Positions 12,101 to 25,400 of a stretch of 64,000 nucleotides of DNA are shown in pieces. Position 1 is the first letter of the stretch. Each line of letters starts with the position of its first letter. The translations under genes were made by a program, and so were the position numbers. A model generated the notes under the pieces. It was not told where the DNA came from. It did no database searches and saw nothing but the letters and a program-made list of their open reading frames with translations. The DNA comes from Fremontodendron californicum (lineage: Eukaryota > Streptophyta > Magnoliopsida > Malvales > Malvaceae): positions 2,790,001 through 2,854,000 of the forward strand of contig JAULJL010000003.1 of NCBI GenBank assembly GCA_030761205.1, given 5' to 3'.

Positions 12101-15100
12101 TCAGAAGAATCAAACCCCCATCACTTTCAAGTTTCAACCAAGAAATTCAAGATATGGTGAGAAAAGAAGGAAGCATAAGACCCATAAATTGCAATATTCA
12201 ACAATTTATTTATTAGTAGACCTAATCCCTATCCACAAAGATGATAGCAACCATAACCTATTTGAAGCAAAAAAAAGAAAAAATTCAATGCAGAAGCTAC
12301 CACAATGTGAACATGAAAGTAAACTCCAATGTTACTGATCCATATCTCATGTTAAAGGGGAAAGTTAAAAGTAAATTCCTCTGAAACTTTAGTTTTTGCA
12401 TTTTTTCAATTATTTATAAAGAATTAAAAAAAAAAAAAACAAAACAAAGGAGCTATAATTGAAACAAAAGTAGATCGAAATGCAAATCAGCTGATCACAA
12501 AGTTAATGTCTAAACTTGAGCAGAAAAAGATGAATACAATATTTAAAAGTAAACTTACCAAAAAAAAAAGTACAACTTGGAAGCCAAAAATACGCTAAGC
12601 AGAGCAAAGGTGAAACAGATCTAAGGAGATAGAGAGTGACATAGAAAGTAGTAGAAAGCGTTTGGGTGTTGTTTAAGGATGCAAAGAGTAAATATAAAAA
12701 AGCTAGTGTAAGAACAGCCTTTATTAAACAGCAAAACAATTTAGCGTCAAATAAAATCTCCATGGATGATATCAAGAAAAAGAAAAAAAAAATTAAAGCA
12801 AAAAGAAATAAGCATAATGAAATCGACGGCTTACCCTTTTCTTCTCCGTTCACTTGAATGGATCCCGCAAGGAGCACCGCCCCTCCCTACTCTGCAATCA
12901 TCCTTCTTCTTCTCCTACCCCTTCCCTCTCCTCTCCTCGATGATCAATTTCTTTTCTTTTATTTTTTTTTTTCAAATTTTCGGATAGGCAAGAGAAGGAA
13001 ATTAAACTAAGATAATTGATACAAAAAAGAGAAGGAAAAATAAAAGAATTCCAGCCTCTCCTTCTTTGATCTCCCTTACCCAATCTATCCAGTCAATTAC
13101 CCAGACAATTTGACTAAAAAAAATAAAAATCAGTATGGGCTAATGAAAGAGAGGAGTAGGTGAGGAATGTACAGAAAGATGAGAGCAGGTGAGGAAAATA
13201 AGGGGAGCAGGAAGGGAGAAGAAAGAAACGGACTTCTGTCGTGTTTTTTCAATATTTTGACAGTTTTCATTTTTTTTAATTAAAACGGTGTGTTTTGAAA
13301 ATGAAGAGCAGAAAAAAAAATTGACACGTGGATGGCCTCTTTTTGCAGCAAAAATTGTAAAATTTATCTTTTGGATTATATATTATTATTTTGATATAAA
13401 TTATATGAATATATCATTCACGTAAGCATGCATCCGATATATCAGATCCTTTTCCTTCTGTCAATCCATCAAATTAAGAACAATAAATGCTCCATTTGTT
13501 ACTGGGGAATCAGCAAAAATAAATCTTCTTACAACCCTTTTTCCCTACCTAAAAGTCAAAAACACTAATCAAAATTTCAATTTCCATCTGAATCATTTCT
13601 TCATCCAAACCAAGCAAAACCCAGAAACTGTATCATAACAGATTAAAACAAAACAAGATCTTTAACTCCATGTAATGCATATTCAATCAAGAACAGAAGA
13701 AAAACCAAAGAAAAAATGTAATATTTGACCAATGATGAAAGTTGTTTCACTAACCTGCAGCAAAAGTAGGCTGTGGGATGGTGGGGTGTATTGCTTGGAA
13801 ACAAAAAGCGGGGGTGAAAATGAAACAAAGCAAAGATTTTTAAAGGTTGGTAAAGAAAGGAAATGATAAAGAAGAACAAAGGTTATTGCTTTGGCCTTTG
13901 TATTCAGTTTTGGTTTTTGTTGGTGTTGGGTGGTGGTGTTCATTTTTGAAGAAGCAAGAAGTGATTTGATATATTCTGACAAAAAAATCAATTTGGGATT
14001 TAATCAGAATTAAAGAAAATTATTTTTCTTGTTTTGGGATCGGAAAGAGGAGGGAAGACTGGAAAAGGGACAAGGTGCATGAACCATTCATGGTTTTTCC
14101 AGGTGGGATCCTCACCACCCATCACTTTAATTAGTATTTATTAGTACATTTAATTTAATTAATAATATTTATTTGCTTTTCTTTGTAAACTCATGGGTAG
14201 GAAGATTAAGGTTACACTTATTGATCAAGATTTTCTTGCTTCCTTTCATTTTTCAGTTCCAGTTTTTAGCTTTGAGATATTGATAAGAGTTAGTAGTGTT
14301 AGGATTTTTGGAAGTTCTGGGTAGTTTAAGGGGAAACTGGTTTAATAATTTTCTCAATCAAGATATTGATAGAGATATTTAGATATATACATTTTTAATT
14401 TAGCATACATTTATTGGAAATCAGATTTTACAACTAAATATTAACCAGTGGTTCATAATACTAGTTAAAAACGATATTTATCGAAAAAAATATAATTAAT
14501 ATGTTGTTTTCTTTTAAATTTGATAAATAAAAAATGCACGTAAAAAATCTTTTTTTTAAAAAAAATTAATTAACAGAGTATCTATAAATATTGTTTAAAG
14601 AGTTTTCTCTATACCAAGATGGACTGAAAATTTAAAATCTTTATGTTGTAGCAAGACTCCTAACAGTGGTTGCTTCCAATAGCTCAACAATGGAAGGTTG
14701 GGGCGGAGGCTGCTGGCCGTTTGGGTTATAGGTGGAGGAGGAGTGTGGTGGCCATGGAGATTTTTTTTAATTATTATTTTAATGGATTTTAAAATCCTAA
14801 CTTCTAGTTAAAAATGGAAAGGAAATTTTCCATACAATACAAACCCAATATTGGTTATAGAGGAACATATATACCTTATTTGTAAATAATTCCTTTTTCA
14901 TTTTCATTTTTTTTTTTTTTGGTTTCCACAATAAGCTGTAGAGATCACATGTTTACAATTCCAAGGATTGGGATTTTCTTACCCAAAACAAAGACCTCAA
15001 CAGGTAAAGAACTTGGAAAACTATTTATTTTCTTTTTTCTTTCTTTCTTCTTTCTTCTTTTTGTTTTTTTTTTTTTTTTGTTTTTTCCCTTTTGTATTTC

Positions 15101-15406
15101 CTTTTGGGAACTTTCTTACACTTGACAGATTCTGCTACCTATTCCATAATACTAAACACAAATTTTAAGTGGTACTATCCTCCACTGCTCTCTTATGCAG
15201 CTGCTGCTTTACTTAAAAGAGGAATCCCACACTATTCAGGATGGGAAGTGCTGATCCCCCACTTCGAATGAGCCAACACACTTTCTTTCCCACTCCTAAC
15301 TCTAACTTTCCTTTCCACATAAAAGGAAAACATTCCGGCTGCCTGGCTCTTTGACCCAGAAAACAGCTAATCAAGTACTTATTACATCATCAAACACTGC
15401 ACCTAA
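9184..15406. other. Long noncoding interval, possible spliced noncoding transcript
   Basis: No supported protein-coding gene. Parts (about 9830-11700 and 12100-14100) are less extreme in composition than the surroundings and contain several minus-strand donor-like sites, for example near 13752 (CTGCAG/GTTAGT), 12555 (GGTAAGTTTAC), 10877 (ATTGTAAGTTTC) and 9858 (CAG/GTATGA). All frames are broken. It could be an unannotated noncoding RNA, a long 5' leader, or chance. The frames around 12503-12987 are low-complexity, rich in Phe or Lys codons from T or A runs. A G-box (ACACGTGG) lies at about 13323. Confidence 0.35.
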
Positions 15407-15513
15407 TCATCCTATAATTTCATTTGTAGGGTTTGGCTTTTCAATATACAGACGCTGAAGTCGCCGCAGACGGGACATGAGCTGTGCAAATGATGGTCGT
15501 AGATGTGGCTCCC

Positions 15514-15547
<34 letters not shown>

Positions 15548-18500
15548 CCAAATAGGATTAATGCAAAGAATTTCAACATGGCAGACCATTGAGAATAACA
15601 AGATCTCATTAGAATTATCATCACTGGTACTTATATGATACACAGTCACGAGCAATGACTAACAAGGTTTATTGAGAGCTTTAATAATCCTGCATTTCCT
15701 CCCAATTTCAATCTAAAATTACATCATTTTGACTTGATTCTGATCACAAATTCTTTTACTTAATGCATGGAAAAGATTACCATCTTTTCAGATGCCTATA
15801 TGAGTCCCCAAGAAATGAGAGACCAATTAAACATTCAAAAGAGATTGAGTTGGTGCAAAAGACCACCCCAAAGGATTTTATAATCATTCTCCTTATATAG
15901 ATAAATTTGACATAAATAACATCTAGAACTCACGTTTGCCAACATTCACGTATAATCTGTGCAACCATTGGATCAATGTCTTCAGGAATTTCTAGACGCC
16001 TATTTTGGAATCCGACAGCTCCAACAACTTGCATTGGATTCAAACCTTTCCAGGGAATACATAAAGTAACCAACTCCCATAATATCACACCAAAACTGTA
16101 CACATCACATCTGCAACCGAGCCAGTCTATTTGTATAAGAAACAGAATAGAAATGTCAAAGAGTAACACATGCTATATTGTGCTGTTAAAGTGACTTACT
16201 TCTCATTGGCCGGTTCATTCCTTAAAACTTCTGGTGCCATCCATTCAGGCTGCAGTCCAACAGCAAACTTTTACTTCATAGAAAGAAGATGATGGATTTG
16301 GATAAATAGGAAAGTAAGACTAAACACAAACGAATATCGAGGATTATCTTTTAGTAATACTACCGTTCCAGCAGTAGACTTTGAGGACAGGAAAGTATGA
16401 TGCTTCGTGCGTGACAACCCAAAATCACAAACCTGAATAGAGAAGCAAATTGGGAAAAATTCAAGACATCCTTTCAGCAGAAAATAAAGCAATCTGTAAA
16501 GTTGCTTTAATAAACTATGAGCAAAATCAAGACTTTTGGCCAGAAATTAGTTTTGAGATAAGCACCTTTACAAGCCAGTTCTTATCAACAAGGAGGTTTG
16601 GTGTTTTCAAATCTCGATGCACTATAGTTGGATGGCTTGTGTGCAAATAATTCATTCCTTTAGCCTGCAAACAATAAGAAAGATTCACTTAACTAGGAAA
16701 AACAACCAGGCAGGGAAGAAGACTAAAACTAAAAGGAAAAGGAACTGGAGAGAGTTTAGTGCAAGACTTGAAGCAAAAGAAACGAAAATAATTTATTCAC
16801 TAGTGACTCCTACCACATCAAGAGCCATTCGCATTCGTCTCTTCTCATCGAGTTGAGCATTGGGTCGATGCAGTAGCTTATACAAACTTCCCCTGCATAA
16901 CAATGAGGGAGGAGCAAGAAGTAAGACGGATGGCCAACCTTGTCCTTTTAAATTAATCAATTTCTTGGCAGAAACCAGAACAACAGTAGAGAGGTTCAGT
17001 ATTTATCTGAATTAAAAAGAAAACACACATCTAGAGAATGATTAATTGTTTTCATACGCAGCAAAGTACCAAATGCAAGCACCTAGTACCTTACATTGTG
17101 GTCAATGTATCAAAAAGGGCAAAAGGAAGTTGAGTCCAATACATAATATCTAAAAACATGACATCAGGATAAAACATGCACACAACATTCCAATAAGGAC
17201 AGAGTTCAAGCACTGACATTACTTTCCGGATTCATCCTTTAAAACCAGAGGGAAACCAACATGAAGTTTAAAATGCCCACTAAATACCCCATAACAAATA
17301 AAAAAGAACGTGCAAACAAGGTTAACTTACTAATTATGAAACATTGAAGACTAAAGAGAGAACTATTTGGATTGTATAAAGAAAATTAACCTGGGGAGAA
17401 ACTCTGTCAATATAGAGAAATGTGGGGAGCGAGTAACAGCTCCCATGAAAAGAACAACATTTGGATGCCTCAACCTTAACATGATTTCAACCTGCACAGG
17501 GTCACCAAACACAGATGATCTATATAAATTCATTCAGTTCTACAGGAAAGTTGAGCCCACAAACATTAGAAGAAATGAACATGCGTTATGCTATAAGAAG
17601 TTATTTTCTGGGGCTTACTTCACATTTAAATTGAAACAATGCATCACCAGAGAAGTCTTGATCTAAAAACTTCTTCACAGCAACCTCCTGAAGAGCCAAC
17701 AAAGACAATTAGACAAACACTCCAAATGAAAATACCATTAGAAGACATTAAAGAGAGGAGTAGAACAACCATATTCTGTTATCAATCAATAGAAGAATTA
17801 TTGAAAAGAAACTAATGCTGATGCTCTTAGTAGACTTACTACAGCAGTTAGAGATTTTTGAGATTTTACTACTTTTGCACCACATATTACCACAATTACT
17901 CAATCACAGGTGACCTACTCTCTTTTCCTACTACGGAACTTGGCATAAACAACGTCAATGTCACCGCTCAGTGAAAGGTTAATTACTTTTGGAAATTTTG
18001 GAATGTAGCAGTAGCACTATTATTGTGGTCATCATATAGTAGTATGCTACTCCTAAAAGTTCCATGAAATAAAATATAGTAGCAAATGTAACTTACAGTG
18101 CCATTCCAATCTGCTCGGTAGACCTCACCATATGATCCTGCAAGACAAGAGTTCATCTATTAAGAAAGTGTGCACTGGTAGGGAACAATCAAGTCATATT
18201 CAAGCAAATACAACATTCTATGACTCTGTAGATCTAAATAAACATGAATATAAAAAGAATTCAATCAACTAAGCTAGCTCCTATTCTTAAATCCATTGCA
18301 CCAAAAAGCAGGTTTAACCTATTTCACAAACATCATTTGTAGCTATCAAGTCTAGCAGGCTTGCACAATCCTGTTCAGATAGAATGTGAACCGTACTGGA
18401 TTGACCAGTAGAACTGTGCTAAATTGAATGCCAGTTTAGGCAGGAGATATAATCTATTGATAGGTTAAGCTGAGAGTAGGATGCACTCTCAAACAACTCA

Positions 18501-21500
18501 TATATTCTGCTGATTAGATTCAGCTTTTCATACTATATGTCCAGCCAATAAAAACAAAAACACCAGAACCTCCTGGCCAGCATTTGTGTAATTGTGTTAC
18601 AAGCTGTATCACATTAATAATTGAAATACGCTAACCGGAACTCAAAAGAACAATGGAGAGCAGAGCCACAGACATGTATAAAAATGAACAAGACTAATTG
18701 TGTTATTATGAGACCTTACCAATACCAATGCGTTCACCAATTTGAAGATCCTCCCATAGAATTTCCCATTCTGAAACCTCTCTTAGCATAGGATAAATCT
18801 TCTCACTGTGACCCTTGCTAGCCAGCTGCAAGTCACTATCTGTGGTTTCGATCAATTCCAATGCAGATTCTTTACTGAAATCAGTATCAGAAGTCCTTTG
18901 TATTAGTTTCTCATCTGTGGCCACGACATTTTCTGGCTGTATTTGGCAAAACTCATCAGCAGAGCAGAAGGAAGACTCACGAACTTGTATCCAATCATTA
19001 GTTGTATTACCAACAAGAAGAAATCCCTCACTTGAAGCATCAGAGGAAGATGCAACATTAGTTTTTATGACATACGTTTCCAACTCTCTTTGGTGTTTAG
19101 CCATTTGCTTTTGTCTAGTATAGGAATTAGCATTTTCTGAAGTCTCCATTCCAGAGGATACAAGACAGTGCTCATTGCTTGACAACTCATTCGAATGGGA
19201 GCTAGCAGCAGCATCTACATTTGTCCCTTTCACAACTTGTTCAGGAATACTTTGTTGGCCAAGATCCTGTGAATTAATATCCATGAACAAATCTGGAGGA
19301 GGTGATGCACCACTCTCCAACAAAACAGCATGTAATTTCTGAGCAAATTCTGGGTCCTTTGCTGCACTAATAACATACTTAGAAACATTTTTAACCTTTC
19401 TTTTTTGCGCTGATGATGGTTTTTCATGAATGCCAGAAAAGCTTTCACTATATTTAGGTGCCGAGGGAAGAAGCTTCTCAAACTCCTGTTCAGATCTCTC
19501 AGAGACAGCTCTTCCAGCAAGGTTCCTCTCATCTTCAATTGTCTGACTGCTAACAAATTCCACTGACCTCGTGGCACCAACTTTAGTGCACGTATCTATA
19601 GCAGCTGAAACTGCCAAATTTCCAATTTCTTTGTCAAGTAGCAAACATGAACCTTGAGAGGCTTCAGTAAGATCAGCAAAGCCCCTTACATCCAGTGCAG
19701 AATTTAGGAGGTGACAGCTTGGTACTTCAGCAGGAATTAGTGTGCCAGGAGCACCCATCAGATCAATAATATATTCACTGCATTATTTCAGATGATTAAT
19801 TACATCATCAAAACTTGCGCCAATACAAAATCAAACTTTTCTCTTTGACTAGACAGCAAAACTGCATAAAGCAGAAGACAGAATGGAATTGAAAAAACCA
19901 CAAACTCAAGACTAATGTGCATTTAGCATAAAGGAAAATTTTTTGCATCAACTAAAGAACAGGGGTGAACAAAAAATTTTTAACTGGTATGACACCATGT
20001 TGAGGTAATAATTCAAGAAAAAAGACCCTAATATGCACAAATTCTAGAAATGCACTGCATAGTTACTAAAATCAAAGATAGAAGAAATTGTAGATCTGAG
20101 CTGGAGGAAACTACCTTCCATTATTGATTCTAACCAAGTTCACAGCTCCATCATCTGTACCAGTGTAATAGCTCCCTTTTACCAGCATGCATGGGAGATT
20201 AATTCTATCAGCTAGAACCTAGAACCAGAAGCATGAAACAATTTTCTTATAAAAGGTCCAGACACATTTATCTTTAATGCAAGGTAAAATGACAAAAGTG
20301 ACAGGATATACCGACTAGCAGAAAAGCAAGTGAAACAATAGTCATCAAATGAAAATGAAAGAGAGGTGGTGATGTAGACATGACAAAGCTAAAAGGAAAA
20401 CATACTTCTTTCATGAGTTAGTTTAACTTTATGGAAATAAGATGAGTCAAGGATTTTTAAAACCTTAAACAGCAGGGCTCTGTGGCGAGAAAGTCCAACG
20501 TCAAGCCGTCCCAGTGGAAGAATGATAGTGTTAAGAGAATTCCGTAACTCATAACTTCTCAAGGTCCACATTCTCAACATCTCTTCAGCATCAGCTACTG
20601 GACCACCCATTCTGTTAACAACTATTTCCGCAATTCTCTGAATCAAGCTACTTAAAACCAGGCCCTGGCCAAAAGCTCGGGACCGCACATATATGTTATA
20701 CACTCTTTTCTCAAGCTCTTGCAGTTCAGGATCAAGCAACCGGTTAACCAAAATTACTTCATAATCAACATTGTCTAAAACTGATACTGCTTGAAGATCA
20801 ACCAAAGAAGGCATCTTCCCTTGCGCACCCAGAGTTGAGGCAATTCCATACAAGTCATAAAATCCATCCACAATTTTTTCATTATAGTTTACAACATTAT
20901 AGTTCTGCAAATAACACAACGTATAAATTGTTTTTCCTTTTATCAAAAGAAAAGGAAAAATATATATCAACTAATAGATTCTAGCACTTGTCTCACAGAA
21001 GACATGAACATGAAACTTTCAGCCTGTAAGCAGTGATAATCCAAAGGAGGAAAATCGATTAATTTTAATTAATTTAATATAATAAAAAAAATCCATAATA
21101 AAAACTAACATCAACTAGTATTCATACCCATAGCAGCATTTACTATACAATATCCTACCGTAATAATTCAACCAAAAATAAATAGAATCATAATAACAGG
21201 AAAGGCAACACTATAATTCCCTACTAATAAAACAAGAAATATATAACTTCTCAAAGAAACATACATGTAAAGTTTATCACATAATGAAAAAGGCTTCCCA
21301 ATTAGCCATGATTAAAAAGGACTTTGGCATTATATAGCAGAGGTTAAGAAAAAGGCAAACCGCCATGCCTATATGATAAAGGAAATTTTCATATAATAGA
21401 AACACAATCCATAGCTGGCAAGTGGCAAGCAAAACTTCACGTAGTTAAACGATGAGCAATTATCGGAGAAAATAAATAAAACCAAAAAGGATGTACCAAT

Positions 21501-22422
21501 TGCTATATTTAGCAAAACTTCAATTAATAGAGGTAGCAAGATTAATCGAGCTTGACATGCAAATCAAAAGCATCTGTAAACAGAAATAATAAAAGAAAGC
21601 TTTAACAAGTGAGTTTTTATCTGAATCAATCCATGACTAATGAGAATGACATCGAAGCTAAGGATTTCAAAATTACTACTGGAAAGAGGAAGTCTGTAAA
21701 TGAGATCCGCAGTTGAAAACTCCTCATATTTAAAATAAAAATGAAAATAAATAAATATACTAGTAAATATAATGAGGAAACATGAAATGCAATCAGAATT
21801 TATGAATAAAAGAAATCAATTTACAACAAAAATCACAAAATTAAATAAAAGGTATAGATATAACGAACTAATAACCAGATTGAGGAAAAAAAGCCAATTG
21901 GCTATTAAAACTGATTCAAACAGGAAATGCAATTTCGATAACCTAAAATGAGAAACCTAATTATATAATAGAAATTTTAAAAATTGAAAATACGAAAGAA
22001 TATATTACCCAATAACGAAGCGAGAGTAACTCAACGAAAGCGTTGGTGTCGGTGCCGGCGAGGCTAATCCTTTTAGCAGCGTCGATCTGAGCCGTCTCGG
22101 GATCCGAGGCACTGATCGCCAAAGCCAACTGCATCTGAAACTCTTCTTCTAATAAATTAAAATCCACCTCATCTCCAGCCGACCGATCTCCCCCGACCGA
22201 TTCAACGGCCCCGATTCTCCCCATTGTCCCTGAACTAACCGAAGACGATGAAGGAGACGTCGTTCCTGGTCCCGTCACGTTCGTCGAGTTCGAGTTGGAA
22301 TTCGAGTTCGGACTCGGGCTCGGACTTGGGCTGATCACGGGCCGCGCCTCCGCCAATCGTTGGTGCTCATTTAAACCACCGCCGATGTGGAGTTTTCTTA
22401 ACAGATGCTTCATTTTCGACAT
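15407..22422 (-). CDS. EDR1-family Raf-like MAPKKK (RAF3-like)
   Basis: Thirteen exons, read from right to left: 22009-22422, 20464-20904, 20115-20218, 18720-19777, 18097-18137, 17619-17687, 17391-17491, 16814-16892, 16566-16664, 16364-16432, 16200-16249, 15934-16110 and 15407-15512. They total 2808 nt, 935 residues. The protein has a Ser/Pro/Asn-rich start (MSKMKHLLRKLHIGG), an EDR1/CTR1-type N-terminal domain over about residues 110-335 (MPSLVDLQ, DYEVILVNR, LSRHRALLFKVLADR), a long hydrophilic linker, and a C-terminal kinase domain from about 660 to 920. Kinase landmarks are GERIGIGSYGEVY, Lys691 (VAVKKF), HRDLKTPN with Asp787, and DFG with Asp805, so it should be active. Plant B3-type Rafs such as EDR1 and RAF3 act in defence, ethylene, ABA and osmotic signalling. 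From memory the N-terminus and linker (KVKNVSKYVISAAK-like) fit Arabidopsis RAF3 (AT5G11850) better than EDR1 itself; the ortholog call is an inference. Confidence 0.93.
15517..15545. repeat. 29-bp poly-A tract (poly-T in the transcript)
   Basis: An uninterrupted run of 29 A on the plus strand lies in the last intron of the Raf-like kinase. In the transcript it is a U-tract directly before the ACAG acceptor of the final exon, so it doubles as the polypyrimidine tract. Such long runs are prone to length change. Confidence 0.9.
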
Positions 22423-25400
22423 CGAACATCAACAGGGACTTTTTTTCCCTTTATCACTCCTTTTTTCGATTTCTCTTTTTTTTTTTTTTTTTCTAAGAAA
22501 TAGGCTTTCTTGTACTAGTTCAGTACTTTTTTTTTCTATTGTGTTTTTAAATTTTGTTCTTGTTTTCGCTGTTTCTATTTTGTATTCTATTCTATCTGCA
22601 GGCTTAACCTACGCCCACTACTTTCAAAGCATATTCGCTTAACCTGCGCACTCTTCTCCGTCAAGCTACCCCCACTTGAAAAGACTTAAATTAACCGCTC
22701 ACCCATTCCCTCCAGTACACACTCACAAAGGTAATAATAAACTAAGGTAATGATAAACTACAGAATACTTCTGCTTCTTCTATTATTACTATTTATATAT
22801 AGTGTTTGCTCTTACACAATTTATATATTTTAATATAACACAATTCAAAAATCCACTTTTGATAATAATTTATGTTCGCTATACATCTATTTTTTATGGA
22901 CTTATTTTTATCATAACCATTTATCCATGTTGGGTTTTTTTTTGGATGCTTGTTAGGATACAATTACACCATTTCAAAATTAATTAAAAAAAGTAAACCA
23001 TGAAATATTTTTGAGTAAATTCATACCGTTTGATAAGTTTTTGGTAAAATAGATGGTCGGATTAGTTTTTGTGATTAAAAACCAATGAGAATCAAATTCA
23101 AAATCGAATTAAGAATAATCAAAATAGTTAAAAGATCATAACATAATTAAATTTTTTTTTTTTTTTTTTATTTAAGGATGAGAGATTCGAATCTTACTTT
23201 TTTGAATAAAAAAGCATTGAGCTAAAGGTTATGTACTTTTTGATAGGTAATATAATATGACAAATTTAATCTCTTATTTAATTTTATAAATCGATGAAGA
23301 AATTTTTAAATTTTATAAACAAGTTAATGTATAAATTAAAATGTAAAATTTTGACATATATATAACAAATTGAGTTTACAAAATACAAATTATCAAAAAT
23401 TAAAGGTGTAGGAGTGAATGTCAACATTGATCAATGCAATTTTTGGTTGAATTTGGTGCTTAATAACTACCAAAAGTGAATTGAATATAAATATATTGAA
23501 AAAAAATTGTATGAAACAATTATTTTACATTGGTATATGTCTATTTCATTTAAATAATATCACGTATTCACATTCTTGAAAAAAATAATTATAAATAAAA
23601 AGCATCAATAAATTATTGAAATAAATATTTATCATTAATTATTATATGTAATGTATAATAAATAATTAAATTTTTTAAAATATATATAAATATATAACAT
23701 ATTTGAATGAAATAAGAATATACTGATCTGAATTTTTATTTTTTTTTTTGGCTTATGAAAGAATTCGTTCGTGCATCCCATCAACAACTTGCATTTTTTT
23801 TTATATATAGAAGAAGGGTTGAAGAATTGTTAACTTTTTTTTGTGATAAAGACCCTTTGACCTATGAGCTGCTGTTAGCTTAGCCAAAACAAATAAAATT
23901 TGTTCTAAAAAAAGAAGTATAACAAACAACACTATTTAAAAAACCAAGTTGGAGTTGTGGGGGTTTGAGATTTTGAGAAGAAACTTTGTAGATATTGACT
24001 TGAGGAGCAAGTTGGTAACAGTGGCATGTTCCTCGAGGCTTGATAGGGTTGGTCCAAAATTCCCAATCCTTTATTTTTGTTTTAGGTTACATTTAGGGGG
24101 AGGCGGTCCAAATAATTATTTAATTAATAAAAATTATTTTATTTAAATTTAATTATAAAAATATAAAATATTATTTTAATAATAAAATGAGCTTTTCAAA
24201 TTAGATGAATTGATTATGTCAAATATTGAACAAAATTTTTTAATGATCAATCGGTTTGATTTGATCCGATCCGACCATTTACATTTCTAGTCGAGTAGGA
24301 GAGCTGAGAGGAGATCATGAGAGACAGACAGGCGACTTAAACTATTCCAACAAAAAACAGAAATTTCATTCATCCTTCATTTTGTAGGTTTTAATTTTTT
24401 TTTTTATTTGAAAGATGAGAAATTGGAATTTTATTTAAAAGTAAGATTATGCATTAATTATTGAATAAAATATTTAAATTTTTTTAGGTTTTAATTTTAT
24501 TACAAAGAAATTTTGATAGGTGAGATATTAAATATTTATATTATTTACTTTAATGTAGTTATTTTTGTTTCTCGATTTTTCACTTTGGAATTTAGATTAT
24601 TTAACATATCCCTTATAACAATAGAGCATTTATTAAATCAATTGACCAACTTTTAATTAGATGAAGCGATTGGAATTAATTGATTGAGTTTTGGATGAGA
24701 TATTATAAGGTTTAATATAAATATATTGGCCAATTTTTTTTTTAAAATATACTTAAATATTTTAGGGGTTTTTTTTTTCATCATCAGTAAAAAGTGATAT
24801 CCCGTAAATATGAATTCGAGATCAACATCTGCAATAATTTTCGTTATCTCAATACTGTAACTTTCATTATAAGAAAAAAAAAATAAAATAAAAAAACCTA
24901 CTTGAAATAATATGTTCATAATCCTGAAATTATTGCACAAGTTCTGCCTGTACTTGATGCAATTATACCTAAATGCCTAACTTTACGAGTTATCAACAAC
25001 TTGGTTTAAAATATTGTTATAATCTCCTGACTTAAAGATGTTGATTTTGTTGTCCAAATTTGAAGGGATGAAAATTTATTGAAAGGAAAATGAGAAGAAA
25101 AAAAAAAAAAAGGGTTTCAAAGTTTTTGAATATTTTTTCTTTATTTTTTCAGAAAATGTCATCCAAAAATACAATAATTTTTGGCACAATTGACGAACCA
25201 AGTAGAGCTAAAAGGAAAATAAGAATGACCCAAGAAAAAAAGAAAAGGAAAAGATAAACATTTAAGATTTATCCACATTATAGTTTATTTTCTTTGGCAG
25301 TTTCCTGAAAAGAGAAAACAACAGAAACATTGTAGGACATATATAGAGAATAGACAATTGAACTCAAACACCCAACCTTTGACAAATAAATCCCTCTTTA

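Noticed and set aside
12503..12987. Overlapping reading frames of 60-124 codons
   Set aside because: Low-complexity Phe/Lys-rich translations of T and A runs on both strands, with no domain.
15407..22422. CTR1 ethylene-signalling kinase
   Set aside because: The N-terminal MKHLLRKLH start, the linker and the C-terminus fit the EDR1/RAF3 group, not CTR1.
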